Source of the DNA: Gammaproteobacteria bacterium
Lineage (GTDB): Bacteria; Pseudomonadota; Gammaproteobacteria; DSM-16500
NCBI GenBank assembly: GCA_021324305.1
Contig: JAJPJI010000015.1
Location: forward strand, 1-64,000
DNA: 64,000 nt
Direction of reading: 5' to 3'
The notes under the pieces are model-generated. The model searched no databases. It saw only the letters and a program-made list of their open reading frames with translations, and had not been told where the DNA came from. Made by a program: the position numbers and the translations under genes. Shown here in pieces: positions 18,733 through 27,592 of the stretch (the stretch's first letter is position 1; each line of letters begins with the position of its first letter).

Positions 18733-20190
18733 ATGAATATGCGCACTCTGATCGTAGGGTTGTTTATTTCTGTTTCTTTGATTTGTGTTAGCCAGTTTTC
18801 CTTCTCCGAATCACAGGCAGTTCCAGCTAATACCACAAAACAAATAAAAACCATCGCAGCCGGACCACAAAGCCAGTCTCCCATCACCCCGGATCAACTC
18901 AATACCGCAACTACACCTTCAAACCAGGGCAAGCCGCAGCCAGTAAGCGATGACGACATTAACCGCTTTACCAACACTATCGTGCTCATCAAGGACTTTT
19001 ATGTGAAGCCGGTAGGTGACAAGTCACTCCTGGATGACGCCATTCGAGGCATGGTAAGCGGACTGGACCCACATTCTGAATATCTTGACGGAGATTCATA
19101 TAAAACATTGTTGATGACCACCTCCGGCGAATTTGGCGGTGTAGGCATCGAAGTTACGCCGGAATACGGCATTCTCAAAATCGTCAGCCCCATGGATGAT
19201 ACCCCGGCTGCAAAAGCAGGGATAAAACCCGGTGATTACATTGTTGCTATCGATGGCAAACTGGTTAGCGAAATGTCATTGCAGGATGCCGTTGATAAAA
19301 TGCGCGGCAAAGAAGGCTCACAAGTCGTGCTCACGATCCTTCGCAAGGGTGAGAAAACCCCGCTGACCTTTAAATTGACCCGCCAGATTATTCATATTGC
19401 CAGCGTGAAATCTAAAATGCTGGATAATGGTTTTGGCTACATTCGTCTGACACAATTTCAGGAACCAACTGCCAAACTCATGCGCGATGCCATTCTTGCC
19501 CTTAAACAGCAAAATCAGGGACAACTGAAAGGCCTTATTCTTGACCTGCGCAACAATCCTGGCGGATTGCTCGAGACCGCAGTACAAGTCGTCGATTCTT
19601 TCCTCGATGTGAAGAAACTGAATAACAAGTATAACGATGTAATCGTGTATACCGAAGGCAGACTGCCAGAAGCGCAGTACAGCGCCAAAGCCGATGGCAC
19701 CGATATTCTGGATGGCGCACCCATGGTCGTGCTGATAAATAACGGCTCCGCTTCTGCTTCCGAGATCGTTGCCGGCGCCCTGCAGGATTATCGCCGCGCA
19801 CTGATTGTTGGAACAACCAGCTTTGGTAAAGGCTCCGTACAAACCGTCATCCCGCTTGATAAAACACATGCGCTCAAACTCACTACTGCGCTTTATCACA
19901 CTCCATCAGGGCGGATCATACAAAATGTCGGCATTATTCCAGATGTGCGGATTGAAGATTTGCAGGTAGTAAAAAACAAATCAGATGAAGATATCGCCAT
20001 GATAGAACCCATCAAGGAATATCAGCTGAAAAATCATCTTCCCGGCGCCAATAACAATAATGACAACACCATGAATGCAAACGGTGTTGAAAATAACGAT
20101 ATTGGCCTCGCCAACCAGGATTTCCAGCTGTTTGAAGCGCTAAAGATCCTGCGCACCATGTATAGCCTGAATCATATTGCTACCAACTAA
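18733..20190 (+). CDS. ctpA: S41-family C-terminal processing peptidase
   Basis: 485 aa periplasmic serine protease. A signal peptide (RTLIVGLFISVSLICVS) and polar linker are followed by the N-terminal helical region (75-130), a PDZ domain (about 140-220, GILKIVSPMDDTPAAKAG and PGDYIVAIDG), and the tail-specific protease core with LILDLRNNPGGLL, INNGSASASEIVAGALQDY (catalytic Ser about 341) and SFGKGSVQTV (Lys about 366). The C-terminal 60 residues are Asn-rich. It probably trims envelope proteins or peptidoglycan-hydrolase partners. Same transcriptional direction as gpmI, probably one unit. Confidence 0.94.
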   Translation: MNMRTLIVGLFISVSLICVSQFSFSESQAVPANTTKQIKTIAAGPQSQSPITPDQLNTATTPSNQGKPQPVSDDDINRFTNTIVLIKDFYVKPVGDKSLLDDAIRGMVSGLDPHSEYLDGDSYKTLLMTTSGEFGGVGIEVTPEYGILKIVSPMDDTPAAKAGIKPGDYIVAIDGKLVSEMSLQDAVDKMRGKEGSQVVLTILRKGEKTPLTFKLTRQIIHIASVKSKMLDNGFGYIRLTQFQEPTAKLMRDAILALKQQNQGQLKGLILDLRNNPGGLLETAVQVVDSFLDVKKLNNKYNDVIVYTEGRLPEAQYSAKADGTDILDGAPMVVLINNGSASASEIVAGALQDYRRALIVGTTSFGKGSVQTVIPLDKTHALKLTTALYHTPSGRIIQNVGIIPDVRIEDLQVVKNKSDEDIAMIEPIKEYQLKNHLPGANNNNDNTMNANGVENNDIGLANQDFQLFEALKILRTMYSLNHIATN

Positions 20191-20257
20191 CAGCCATCCA
20201 CCATCAACGCGCGCTTCCGGAGCCAACAGGCTCCGGATTGACTTATGCTGCTTCGTG

Positions 20258-20638
20258 CTATACCAGCATGATTGCTTCAATTTCAATTTTCGCCGCCTTT
20301 GGCAGCGCTGAGACCTGAATGGTTGAACGTGCTGGATAGGGTTCCTTGAAAAAATTGGTCATGATTTCATTCACGACCGGAAAGTGTGCAAAGTCGGTCA
20401 GAAAAATAGTGAGCTTTACAATGTTATCAAAATTACCTCCCGCTGCCTTGCATACCTCCAGCATGTTGCGAAAAACCTGCTCCGTCTGCGCACTAATATC
20501 ATCAGCTATCAGTGTCATCGTCTTTGGATCAAGCCCTATTTGACCTGAAAGATAAACCGTATTTCCGACATGAATGGCTTGAGAATAGGGACCGATGGCT
20601 TGAGGAGCAGATTGAGAATAAATTTTTTGCTTGTTCAT
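20258..20638 (-). CDS. ridA: RidA family enamine/imine deaminase
   Basis: 126 aa, the normal size. It hydrolyses reactive 2-aminoacrylate released by PLP enzymes. Conserved stretches SAPQAIGPYSQAIHVGNTVY, LSGQIGLDP, AAGGNFDNIVKLTIFL and the substrate-binding arginine in PARSTIQVSALPKAAKIEIE are present. It converges on the ctpA gene and lies near spoT, a frequent pairing in gammaproteobacteria. Confidence 0.96.
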   Translation of the reverse strand: MNKQKIYSQSAPQAIGPYSQAIHVGNTVYLSGQIGLDPKTMTLIADDISAQTEQVFRNMLEVCKAAGGNFDNIVKLTIFLTDFAHFPVVNEIMTNFFKEPYPARSTIQVSALPKAAKIEIEAIMLV

Positions 20639-20691
20639 GATGACGCCTTCTGTGAAATAATTTGATTTTTTTGCCTAAGGGTCTGCAGACC

Positions 20692-21237
20692 CTAATTACC
20701 GGCCAAGGCTATTTTATTCTGCTGCCTGATGAGAGTGCCAATAAAAATTGAGAGGTTTGCCAGCAAATAATAAAACGCAGCCAGCCCAACAGATGAAGGA
20801 ACCAGCAAGGGGAAAATTGAACGCCAGTTATGCCGTAATATTAACACTGATATTTGCGGGTTGGCCGGGTTATACCAGCAAGGATAAGTCCTGCCGATGT
20901 CAAAACGCGACAATATTGCTTTCTGTTCTTCAAAATTCCTGCCAAATGACATATCCATTCCGTTGCCAGAAACCCAACGGTTGTACTGGACACCATTGAC
21001 GTTATAACTAATTAGAAAGTCTGCCCGATACGCTTGCGCCAAATGACCGGCCGACTTGATCTGCTTGCTGATGAGAAAGCAGCTTGTTTGTGAATAGCTC
21101 TGAATTGCTTGCTTATCAGGAAGAAGATTACTGAAATAAATATATTTAATAGAAACTGCACACACGATGAGGACGATTAAAGATCCAGCTACGTGTATGA
21201 TGCGACTTCCTGTCTGCAAAAAATACCCTTTCCACAT
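20692..21237 (-). CDS. DUF3592-like membrane protein
   Basis: 181 aa with a hydrophobic helix near the N-terminus (about 14-35) and a second near the C-terminus (LLVPSSVGLAAFYYLLANLS, about 144-163). The loop between carries ADFLISYNVNGVQYNRWVSG and DIGRTYPCWYNPANPQISVL, the hallmark pattern of DUF3592 proteins. Function unknown. The ribosome site before the ATG is poor. A perfect 16-bp palindrome (AGGGTCTGCAGACCCT, 20678-20693) overlaps the stop codon but has no T-run on this strand. Confidence 0.75.
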   Translation of the reverse strand: MWKGYFLQTGSRIIHVAGSLIVLIVCAVSIKYIYFSNLLPDKQAIQSYSQTSCFLISKQIKSAGHLAQAYRADFLISYNVNGVQYNRWVSGNGMDMSFGRNFEEQKAILSRFDIGRTYPCWYNPANPQISVLILRHNWRSIFPLLVPSSVGLAAFYYLLANLSIFIGTLIRQQNKIALAGN

Positions 21238-21299
21238 AAAAATGGATGTTAGCGAAGGGCTGTTAAAATAGCAATTTTATTTTTTCCAGCAATATCTTG

Positions 21300-21638
21300 T
21301 TATTTCGCCGCTTCGGACTTGTCTGAGGATCCACAGCATTTGCATGACTCGTCGGATTTCTTGCAGCATATGCATTTCTTGCAGCAGCCAGAAATCAGAT
21401 CATAAAACAATGCAACAAAGAACCCAAATACAAAGCCTTTCAATAAAGTTCCAAGTGCATGTATTGCCGCATCCTTATAAGTCGGGACAGGCATATGGAG
21501 CTGAACCATCATTGGCGGCACTCCATGATACATAATCCAGAATGATCCGATTAAAACACCTAATGCACCCGTGATGCCTAATGCTAACCCAAACGAGAAA
21601 GGACATAATTTCATGCTTCCGCATTTGCCACACGACAT
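21300..21638 (-). CDS. Small membrane protein with Cys-rich tail
   Basis: 112 aa. Two hydrophobic helices (about 13-33, SFGLALGITGALGVLIGSFW, and 62-82, LGTLLKGFVFGFFVALFYDL) with a cytosolic-looking tail holding CCKKCICCKK and CKCCG, plus CGKCGS at the N-terminus. At least eleven cysteines suggest metal binding or a disulfide-rich/palmitoylation-like tail. GGGAGG lies 6 bases before the ATG. It resembles two-helix DUF families but I cannot name one with confidence. Confidence 0.7.
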   Translation of the reverse strand: MSCGKCGSMKLCPFSFGLALGITGALGVLIGSFWIMYHGVPPMMVQLHMPVPTYKDAAIHALGTLLKGFVFGFFVALFYDLISGCCKKCICCKKSDESCKCCGSSDKSEAAK

Positions 21639-21813
21639 AGTAACCTCCCAGATTCCATTCTGTACTTAACCTTACATGTTAATTATAGGCCATATTATGA
21701 TATTCGTATTTAAATGCAATTTCACGTGGCTAACTTATCCGGCGCAATCCATAATAATAAATAGTAGAATGTGACTTTCTGTTAAGTCTTTAAACCTGTT
21801 GACTGAGGCATCC

Positions 21814-23961
21814 GTGACCGAGTTCGAATCTTTAAGAGATGAGATAAATCAATATCTTACCCATGATCAAGTAGCGGAGATTGAGAGGGCTTACCGTTTC
21901 GCCAAAGATGCCCACGGCAGCCAAGCGCGCTATACCGGTGAACCGTATATCACACATCCATTAGCAGTTGCACAGATACTCGCACAAATGCGTATGGATC
22001 CTCAAACCATTATGGCTGCCATACTGCATGACGTGGTGGAAGATACGCCGGTCAAGCAATCTGATGTTATTGATAAATTCGGCAAAGAAGTGGCGGACCT
22101 GGTTGATGGCGTCACCAAACTGACCCAGATTCACTTTGAAAATTACGCACAGGCTCAAGCAGAAAATTTTCGGAAAATGGTCATGGCGATGGCCAGCGAT
22201 ATCCGTGTCATACTGGTAAAACTGGCTGACCGCTTGCACAATATGCGTACACTTTCAGGCCTTCCCCCGGAGAAACGCCGGCGTATCTCGCTGGAAACCC
22301 TAGAGATTTTCGCACCGATCGCAAACCGCCTCGGTATGCATGCCTTTCGTGTCGAACTCGAAGACCTCGGTTTTGCCTCACTTTATCCCATGCGCTACAA
22401 GGTTTTGAAAGATGCTGTCGCAAAAGCCCGAGGAAACCGTCAGGAAATTATCGACATGATCCATCATCAGATACGGGATGCGATCAAAAAGAATAATATT
22501 CCTTCAGCCACACTATCCGGCCGCGGCAAGCATCTGTATAGCATTTATAAAAAAATGCATGAAAAGCATTTGTCTTTTTCAGAAATCATGGATGTTTATG
22601 GATTCAGGATTATTGTTGACAAGGTAGATACCTGCTATCGGGTACTTGGCACACTGCATAATCTGTACAAACCCATTGCACAACGCTTCAAGGATTATAT
22701 CGCGATCCCTAAATCCAACGGTTATCAGTCACTCCATACCACTTTATTCGGCCCCTACGGTGTTCCCATCGAAGTACAGATTCGTACGGAAGAGATGCAT
22801 AAAATGGCCGAAAACGGCATCGCCGCGCATTGGCTTTATAAAACCGAGAAAAAAGTTTTTAACGAGGCACAATCGCGTGCAAGGGAATGGCTGAAAGGCA
22901 TTCTGGAGATGGACAAGAGTTCAAAAAACTCGCTGGAATTTATTGAGAATGTAAAAATTGACCTCTTCCCTGATGAGGTATATGTATTTACTCCGAAAGG
23001 ACAGATTATTGAATTACCTGCTGGAGCAACGCCGGTTGATTATGCCTATGCCATTCACTCTGATATCGGAAATACCTGTGTAGCAGTACGCCTGGACAAA
23101 CGCCTGTCTCCGCTCAGCACACCGCTGATCAGCGGCCAGCAGGTTGAAATTATCACTGCGCCGGGCGCGAGGCCAAATTCCGCTTGGCTGAATTTTGTTG
23201 TCACCGGGAAAGCCCGCAGCAAGATCAAGCATTATCTGAAAAAACAGCAACGCGAAGAATCCATGGAGCTTGGCAAGCGTTTGGTAGAAAAAGCATTACA
23301 TGCATATGGGCTGCAGCTTGATCAGGCTTCGGAGACCTTGCTCCAATCCATCGTCAATCATTCTCATCTGGAATCAGTCAATCATTTGTTTGAAGAAGTG
23401 GGCATTGGAAATCGTCCGGCACTGCTGGTTGCAAAACAGATTGCAAAGTCGCTGGGAGAATCCGTTAAAAAAGAAAGTACGGACACAACCGCTCATCACC
23501 CATTGGTAATCAAAGGCACGGAAGGACTCGTCATTACCTATGCGAAATGCTGCCGCCCGATACCTGGCGATCATATCGCCGGCCTGATCAGGGTTGGCCA
23601 GGGAATAGAAGTGCATATGGTGCACTGCCCCAACCTGGAACGTTATCACAACCAGCCGGATAAATATGTGACACTACTATGGGAAGATAAAATTGAAGGT
23701 GATTTCCCCGTTGATCTCAAAGTCGATCTTATCAACCGCCGCGGCAGTCTTGCATCATTGACGCTAGCCATTTCAGAAGCCGAATCCAATATTGAAAATA
23801 TCCGCGCCCAGGAAAGTGACCGGCATCATTTCCATGTGGATATCACTATCTCGGTGCGCAATCGTTCGCATCTTGCCCGCATCCTGCGCAAGATCCGCAA
23901 ACGCAAGGATGTGATTCGCGTCCTTCGCCACAAACCGCATCCAGAGTGGATACAATTGTAA
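21814..23961 (+). CDS. spoT: Bifunctional (p)ppGpp synthetase/hydrolase
   Basis: About 715 aa RelA/SpoT homologue controlling the stringent response. Domains in order: HD hydrolase (AAILHDVVEDT, intact HDxxED), synthetase (YGFRIIVD, RFKDYIAIPKSNGYQSLHTT; the RxKD type of bifunctional enzymes), TGS (DLFPDEVYVFTPKGQIIELP), zinc-finger/RIS region (TYAKCCRPIPGDHIAG) and C-terminal ACT (DVIRVLRHKPHPEW). I prefer the GTG start with GAGG 5-6 bases upstream; the TTG five codons earlier has no site. In Legionella relatives, SpoT/RelA signalling triggers the transmissive phase through LetA/S and CsrA. Confidence 0.96.
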   Translation: MTEFESLRDEINQYLTHDQVAEIERAYRFAKDAHGSQARYTGEPYITHPLAVAQILAQMRMDPQTIMAAILHDVVEDTPVKQSDVIDKFGKEVADLVDGVTKLTQIHFENYAQAQAENFRKMVMAMASDIRVILVKLADRLHNMRTLSGLPPEKRRRISLETLEIFAPIANRLGMHAFRVELEDLGFASLYPMRYKVLKDAVAKARGNRQEIIDMIHHQIRDAIKKNNIPSATLSGRGKHLYSIYKKMHEKHLSFSEIMDVYGFRIIVDKVDTCYRVLGTLHNLYKPIAQRFKDYIAIPKSNGYQSLHTTLFGPYGVPIEVQIRTEEMHKMAENGIAAHWLYKTEKKVFNEAQSRAREWLKGILEMDKSSKNSLEFIENVKIDLFPDEVYVFTPKGQIIELPAGATPVDYAYAIHSDIGNTCVAVRLDKRLSPLSTPLISGQQVEIITAPGARPNSAWLNFVVTGKARSKIKHYLKKQQREESMELGKRLVEKALHAYGLQLDQASETLLQSIVNHSHLESVNHLFEEVGIGNRPALLVAKQIAKSLGESVKKESTDTTAHHPLVIKGTEGLVITYAKCCRPIPGDHIAGLIRVGQGIEVHMVHCPNLERYHNQPDKYVTLLWEDKIEGDFPVDLKVDLINRRGSLASLTLAISEAESNIENIRAQESDRHHFHVDITISVRNRSHLARILRKIRKRKDVIRVLRHKPHPEWIQL

Positions 23962-24072
23962 ACCCTGCATCCGTGATGCCTTCAGAAAGCAAGAGCACAT
24001 CATGGACGTCGCCTGGGGTTTGCCTGCATCATGGTCGTCGTCCCACCCCGGACTGGATCCGGAGTTTGCCCG

Positions 24073-24186
24073 TATCATGACATCGTCTGGAGTTTGTCCG
24101 CATCATGACATCGTCTGGAGTTTGTCCGCATCATGGACGTCGTCTGGAGTTTGTCCGCATCATGGACGTCGTCTGGAGTTTGTCCG
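24073..24186. repeat. Tandem array of about 29-bp repeats
   Basis: Four successive units of the form catcatgGACGTCGTCTGG plus AGTTTGTCCG: two of 28 and two of 29 bp, with more degenerate copies to the left (24000-24072). The array runs straight into the palindrome at 24202 and starts just after the spoT stop. No gene is supported here. Confidence 0.85.
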
Positions 24187-24201
24187 CATCATGGACGTCG
24201 T

Positions 24202-24220
24202 CCCGCGGCTTGTCCGCGGG
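24202..24220. repeat. GC-rich dispersed palindrome, copy 1
   Basis: CCCGCGG-CTTGT-CCGCGGG, a 7-bp perfect stem. It belongs to the same family as the copies at 24649 and 25190 and, more loosely, 37330. Confidence 0.85.
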
Positions 24221-24252
24221 ATCAAACGATACAGTAAGCATTAACCTACAAT

Positions 24253-24543
24253 TCATTTATTTATCTCTTCATATAAATCTCGCCACGCGGGATTAAATTC
24301 TTCGATTAAATTTAATTTCCATTTCCTGCACCAGTTCTTCAATCGTCTTTCACGACGAACCATTTCGGCAATGGTTTGATGTTCTTCATAATATACAAGT
24401 TGCTTTACGCAATACTTCGATGTGAACCCAGAGAAGGTACCATTTTTATGCTGCCAGATACGTTGCATCAAATTGGATGTCGAACCTATGTATAGTGTCC
24501 CATTGCGTTGACTCGCAAGAATGTAGACGAAATATCGTTTCAT
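24253..24543 (-). CDS. Single-domain GIY-YIG nuclease family protein
   Basis: 96 aa consisting of one GIY-YIG domain. Visible: FVYILASQRNGTLYIGSTSN (the GIY..YIG pair as VYI and YIG), arginine in LMQRIWQHKNG, FTSKYCVKQLVYYEEH, and the metal-binding-like glutamate region ERRLKNWCRKWKLNLIEEFN. AAGGA lies about 9 bases before the ATG. This is the UvrC/YhbQ-like superfamily of small nucleases. It sits alone between two blocks of palindromic and tandem repeats, on the opposite strand to spoT, which suggests it travels with, or acts on, the repeats. Actual substrate unknown. Confidence 0.9.
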   Translation of the reverse strand: MKRYFVYILASQRNGTLYIGSTSNLMQRIWQHKNGTFSGFTSKYCVKQLVYYEEHQTIAEMVRRERRLKNWCRKWKLNLIEEFNPAWRDLYEEINK

Positions 24544-24648
24544 GTGTGTATTTCCTTATGATAGTGGATAGATGCTGGATTCAGATGGAAGTGACAAGGA
24601 TTTACTATCCGTCATGATCCAGTCCATGCGCGGGATCCATGTGCCATT

Positions 24649-24682
24649 TCTCTGGATCCCGCGGTCAAGCCGCGGGACGACG
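24649..24682. repeat. 34-bp inverted repeat, left arm (palindromic core)
   Basis: This 34-bp stretch, with core CCCGCGGTCAAGCCGCGGG, is the exact reverse complement of 25190-25223. The two arms bound the tandem arrays between them like ends of a small element. Confidence 0.85.
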
Positions 24683-24690
24683 AGAAGGAT

Positions 24691-25020
24691 CAACGTAAAT
24701 CACGGGACAGCGGGAAGAGTCAGCGTAAATCACGGGACAGCGGGAAGAGTCAGCGTAAATCACGGGACAGCGGGAAGGATCAGCGTAAATCACGGGACAG
24801 CGGGAAGAGTCAGCGTAAATCACGAGGCGGCGAGAAGAGTCAGCGTAAATCACGAGGCGGCGAGAAGAGTCAGCGTAAATCACGAGACAGCGGGAAGGAT
24901 CAGCGTAAATCACGAGACAGCGGGAAGGATCAGCGTAAATCACGAGACAGCGGGAAGGGTCAGCGTAAATCACGAGACAGCGAGAAGAGTCAGCGTAAAT
25001 CACGGGACAGCGGGAAGAGT
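24691..25020. repeat. Eleven-copy 30-bp minisatellite
   Basis: Eleven exactly 30-bp units beginning CAGCGTAAATCACG(G/A)GAC and ending in GCGGGAAGAGT-like text, with no length changes and a few substitutions (units 5-6 share GAGGCGGCGAG; units 7-10 share GAGACAG). Because 30 is a multiple of 3, one frame on each strand stays open across it; I see no ribosome site or homology supporting a protein. The unit looks derived from the edge of the adjoining palindrome (CGGGACGACGAGAAGGATCA). Confidence 0.9.
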
Positions 25021-25089
25021 GCGTGTTAAATACAGAGCGTGAGATTAATAGCTGAAAAGTATGACATGGCTTCTTGCGCCGTACCTCGA

Positions 25090-25189
25090 CGTCGTCCCGT
25101 GCATGCGTAGCGCTCGTCATCCCGTGCATGCGTAGCGCTCGTCGTCCCGTGCATGCGTAGCGCTCGTCGTCCCGTGCATGCGTAGCGCT
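25090..25189. repeat. Four-copy 25-bp tandem repeat
   Basis: Four units of CGTCGTCCCGTGCATGCGTA plus GCGCT, one with a single change (CGTCAT). Each contains GTGCATGC. The last unit abuts the right arm of the 34-bp inverted repeat, which begins with the same CGTCGTCCCG. Confidence 0.9.
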
Positions 25190-25223
25190 CGTCGTCCCGC
25201 GGCTTGACCGCGGGATCCAGAGA
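25190..25223. repeat. 34-bp inverted repeat, right arm
   Basis: Begins CGTCGTCCCGCGGCTTGACC; exact reverse complement of 24649-24682, with its own CCCGCGG/CCGCGGG stem. It lies 10 bases beyond the nagA stop and could also serve as a stem-loop ending nagA transcription. Confidence 0.85.
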
Positions 25224-25232
25224 TCAATCCCA

Positions 25233-26405
25233 TTATAGTTTAAATACTTCCATACCTTCCCGCATGGTCATCACCACATCGAGTGAGGCATTCATCACGA
25301 CAAGGTCCGCGTCCTTTCCGACTCCAATCGATCCTTTGTGATCCGAGAGTTTCAATACACGGGCTGGATTAGCAGCAGCCATGCCAATAGCATCAGCAAG
25401 CGAGCATTTGGTAAATTGCATCATGTTTTTGATTGCCTGTGGCATGCGCAGCGTACTGCCAGCCAGCGTCCCATCCTGCAGCACCGCCCTGTTATCTGTC
25501 ACCGTTACCATCTGCCCACCCAGTTCATATGAGCCGTCACCCAGGCATTTAGCCCGTATCGCGTCGGTCACCAGCAGCAAGCGGTCCTTGCTTTTGAGCC
25601 GCAATGCCAGCTCAACAATAGCGGGATGCAAATGCACACCATCTACAATCAATTCCGCCATGACCTCATGCGCGAGGAGTAACGCGCCCACCGTTCCTGG
25701 TTCACGCTGATGAAGACCACGCATGGCATTAAAAAGATGGGTTGCCTGCGTGCATCCTGCTGTAATGGCACTGACAGCTTCGGCATAGGTTGCATTGGTA
25801 TGGCCAATGGATGCGATGACTCCCATGTTATGCAGTGCCGTGATAAATTGCATTGCTCCAGGCAGCTCAGGCGCCAGGGTAACAAGTTTGATGACATCAT
25901 TCGCTGTATCTTGCCAGTGCTTTATCAGTTTCAAATCCGGTGTTCTTGCATGCGCTTCCTTTTGTGCCCCAGTTTTGGCGCTGGAAATAAAAGGCCCTTC
26001 CAGGTGCGCGCCCAATATGGCAGCTCCTTGTTTATCTCCCATTGCCCGTGAAACTGCCTGTAATACAGCTTCAATGTCTGAGGCATCAGCTGTCATGGTT
26101 GTTGCCAGGTAACCTGTCACACCCTCTTCTGCCAGCTTGCAACTGATCACAGACAATGCCTCAGTGTCTCCATCCATCACATCCTTGCCGCCGGCGCCAT
26201 GAATATGCAGATCGATGAATCCGGGAACCAGATAATATTCCGATGGAAATTCATGAATTTTTGCCGGCAAATGGTGTTTGATCATCCCGCTTTGCAATAT
26301 TGCCTTTATCTTTCCATTTTCAACGACCACCGCGTGATCACACACCCATTGATGATCAATCAGTATTTGCATTCCCTTCAATATGCAGCGCGATTCTTCA
26401 GTCAT
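25233..26405 (-). CDS. nagA: N-acetylglucosamine-6-phosphate deacetylase
   Basis: 390 aa amidohydrolase converting GlcNAc-6-P to GlcN-6-P and acetate. Seen: VPGFIDLHIHGAGGKDVMDG (metal-binding HxH), GAHLEGPFIS, SIGHTNATYAEA, ATHLFNAMRGLHQREPGTVG, LIVDGVHLHP and LLVTDAI. The ATG overlaps the stop of the upstream kinase (ATGACTGA) with GAGG just before it, so the two are translationally coupled. Together they would salvage GlcNAc from peptidoglycan turnover or host glycans. The frame is open 31 codons further upstream, but that stretch lies inside the kinase gene. Confidence 0.95.
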   Translation of the reverse strand: MTEESRCILKGMQILIDHQWVCDHAVVVENGKIKAILQSGMIKHHLPAKIHEFPSEYYLVPGFIDLHIHGAGGKDVMDGDTEALSVISCKLAEEGVTGYLATTMTADASDIEAVLQAVSRAMGDKQGAAILGAHLEGPFISSAKTGAQKEAHARTPDLKLIKHWQDTANDVIKLVTLAPELPGAMQFITALHNMGVIASIGHTNATYAEAVSAITAGCTQATHLFNAMRGLHQREPGTVGALLLAHEVMAELIVDGVHLHPAIVELALRLKSKDRLLLVTDAIRAKCLGDGSYELGGQMVTVTDNRAVLQDGTLAGSTLRMPQAIKNMMQFTKCSLADAIGMAAANPARVLKLSDHKGSIGVGKDADLVVMNASLDVVMTMREGMEVFKL

Positions 26406-27321
26406 TGGTTGCCTCGCGGCTTGAACAAGCGTGATCAGCAAGATGTTTTCGCACCAGAAGGACAGCTCCAATATCCGGTGTTTGTTGACAGGGAGCAATG
26501 CGGGTCCGAAATAATGAGCTGAGGTAAGGCCCTACAAAAGGAGCAATCCCGCCTATCAAGGAAACCGGCAATGATTTTTCCGGATTCAATTGCGCCGAAA
26601 CAAGCGCACTGTTGATGCGGTCAATATGCTGTGCCGATCGTTGTAATAAATTCACCGCCACGGCATCACCCGTTTGGGATTGTTGAATCACAATGGGCGC
26701 AAGCTCGGCAAATGCGGTGGAATTTGCCTGGTTAGCCCAGGTAACAAACTGGTCACGATTGCTGGAAAAATTCCTGAACACCGCCCTGGATAAACCAGAT
26801 TCCGGTAAACGGCCATCCAGCGATTGCAATGTTTCCCTGACAGCTTCCAGCCCCAGCCATGCGCCGCCGCCCTCATCATCGTGAGGGAAACCCCAGCCGC
26901 CCACTTTGGTTGTCTGCCCGGATTCCACCTGAAACCCGACAACGCCTGTGCCGATAATGATAATGGCGCCATCCATGCCACTATGCGCGCCCAGACAGGC
27001 AACATGTGCATCTGAAGTCAGAATCAGGGTATCAAAATGGTGCGGCTGCTTCAGAAATGCGGCGTAAGCTTCTGGTACTTCGCAGCCTGCAAGCCCCATC
27101 CCGGCATGCCAGAGAATACGTTTATCTTCCAGAGACAGATCCAGCGGATGCAGGATTTTTTCCAGCGCCTGATTGATGGATTGCCATGTCTGCGAAACAG
27201 AGATACGAATATTGGCAGGTCCTGTCACCTCACGCCCAAGCAAATGCCCGTCTTCATCCTCAACCCTGACTATGCATTTGGTCGCCCCGCCATCTACGCC
27301 AATGTAAAAAGACTGCGTCAT
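26398..27321 (-). CDS. N-acetylglucosamine kinase-like BadF/BadG family ATPase
   Basis: 307 aa sugar kinase of the ASKHA fold. Phosphate-1 loop YIGVDGGATKCIVRVEDEDG, phosphate-2 GAIIIIGTGVVGF and adenosine loop near SLIGGIAPF are visible, with GGWGFPHDDEGGGAWLGLEA typical of GlcNAc kinases of this family. The start is the ATG just before the kinase motif (AGGA about 11 bases upstream); the open frame extends 33 codons further without support. Its end overlaps nagA by 8 bases. It would make GlcNAc-6-P for NagA. Confidence 0.88.
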   Translation of the reverse strand: MTQSFYIGVDGGATKCIVRVEDEDGHLLGREVTGPANIRISVSQTWQSINQALEKILHPLDLSLEDKRILWHAGMGLAGCEVPEAYAAFLKQPHHFDTLILTSDAHVACLGAHSGMDGAIIIIGTGVVGFQVESGQTTKVGGWGFPHDDEGGGAWLGLEAVRETLQSLDGRLPESGLSRAVFRNFSSNRDQFVTWANQANSTAFAELAPIVIQQSQTGDAVAVNLLQRSAQHIDRINSALVSAQLNPEKSLPVSLIGGIAPFVGPYLSSLFRTRIAPCQQTPDIGAVLLVRKHLADHACSSREATND

Positions 27322-27528
27322 TGTGTTTATCATTCCTGGATACGGTGAAACAGCATGAGACACCATGTCAAATCCAATCAAGACATGATTGACATCAAGT
27401 ATATACCACTCTATTTGCAAAATTGAACTTTCTAAAGGTGGGAAAACATCAAATGATCAGCATCCTGTCAACGAGATGCTTTTAATACAAAGTTCATCTG
27501 GTTGATCAATATTAATTTTTAGAGAGAA

Positions 27529-27560
27529 TAAAAAAAGGGCGTTTATTTAAAACGCCCTTT
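27529..27560 (-). terminator. Strong Rho-independent terminator
   Basis: AAAGGGCGTTT pairs perfectly with AAACGCCCTTT around a 5-base loop and is followed on the minus strand by seven T. It ends the 1024-aa gene to its right. Confidence 0.92.
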
Positions 27561-27592
27561 ATGACTATTTATATTACTATTGTATTACTATC

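Noticed and set aside
20678-20693. 16-bp palindrome at the end of the DUF3592 gene as a terminator
   Set aside because: No loop and no T-run on the right strand; noted only as a palindrome.
24572-25129. Open frames across the 30-bp repeats on both strands, encoding 10-residue repeats
   Set aside because: They follow from a repeat length divisible by three; no convincing ribosome site, no homology, and both strands cannot be equally coding.
24001-25223. CRISPR array
   Set aside because: The repeats are contiguous with no unique spacers of constant length, and no cas genes are near.
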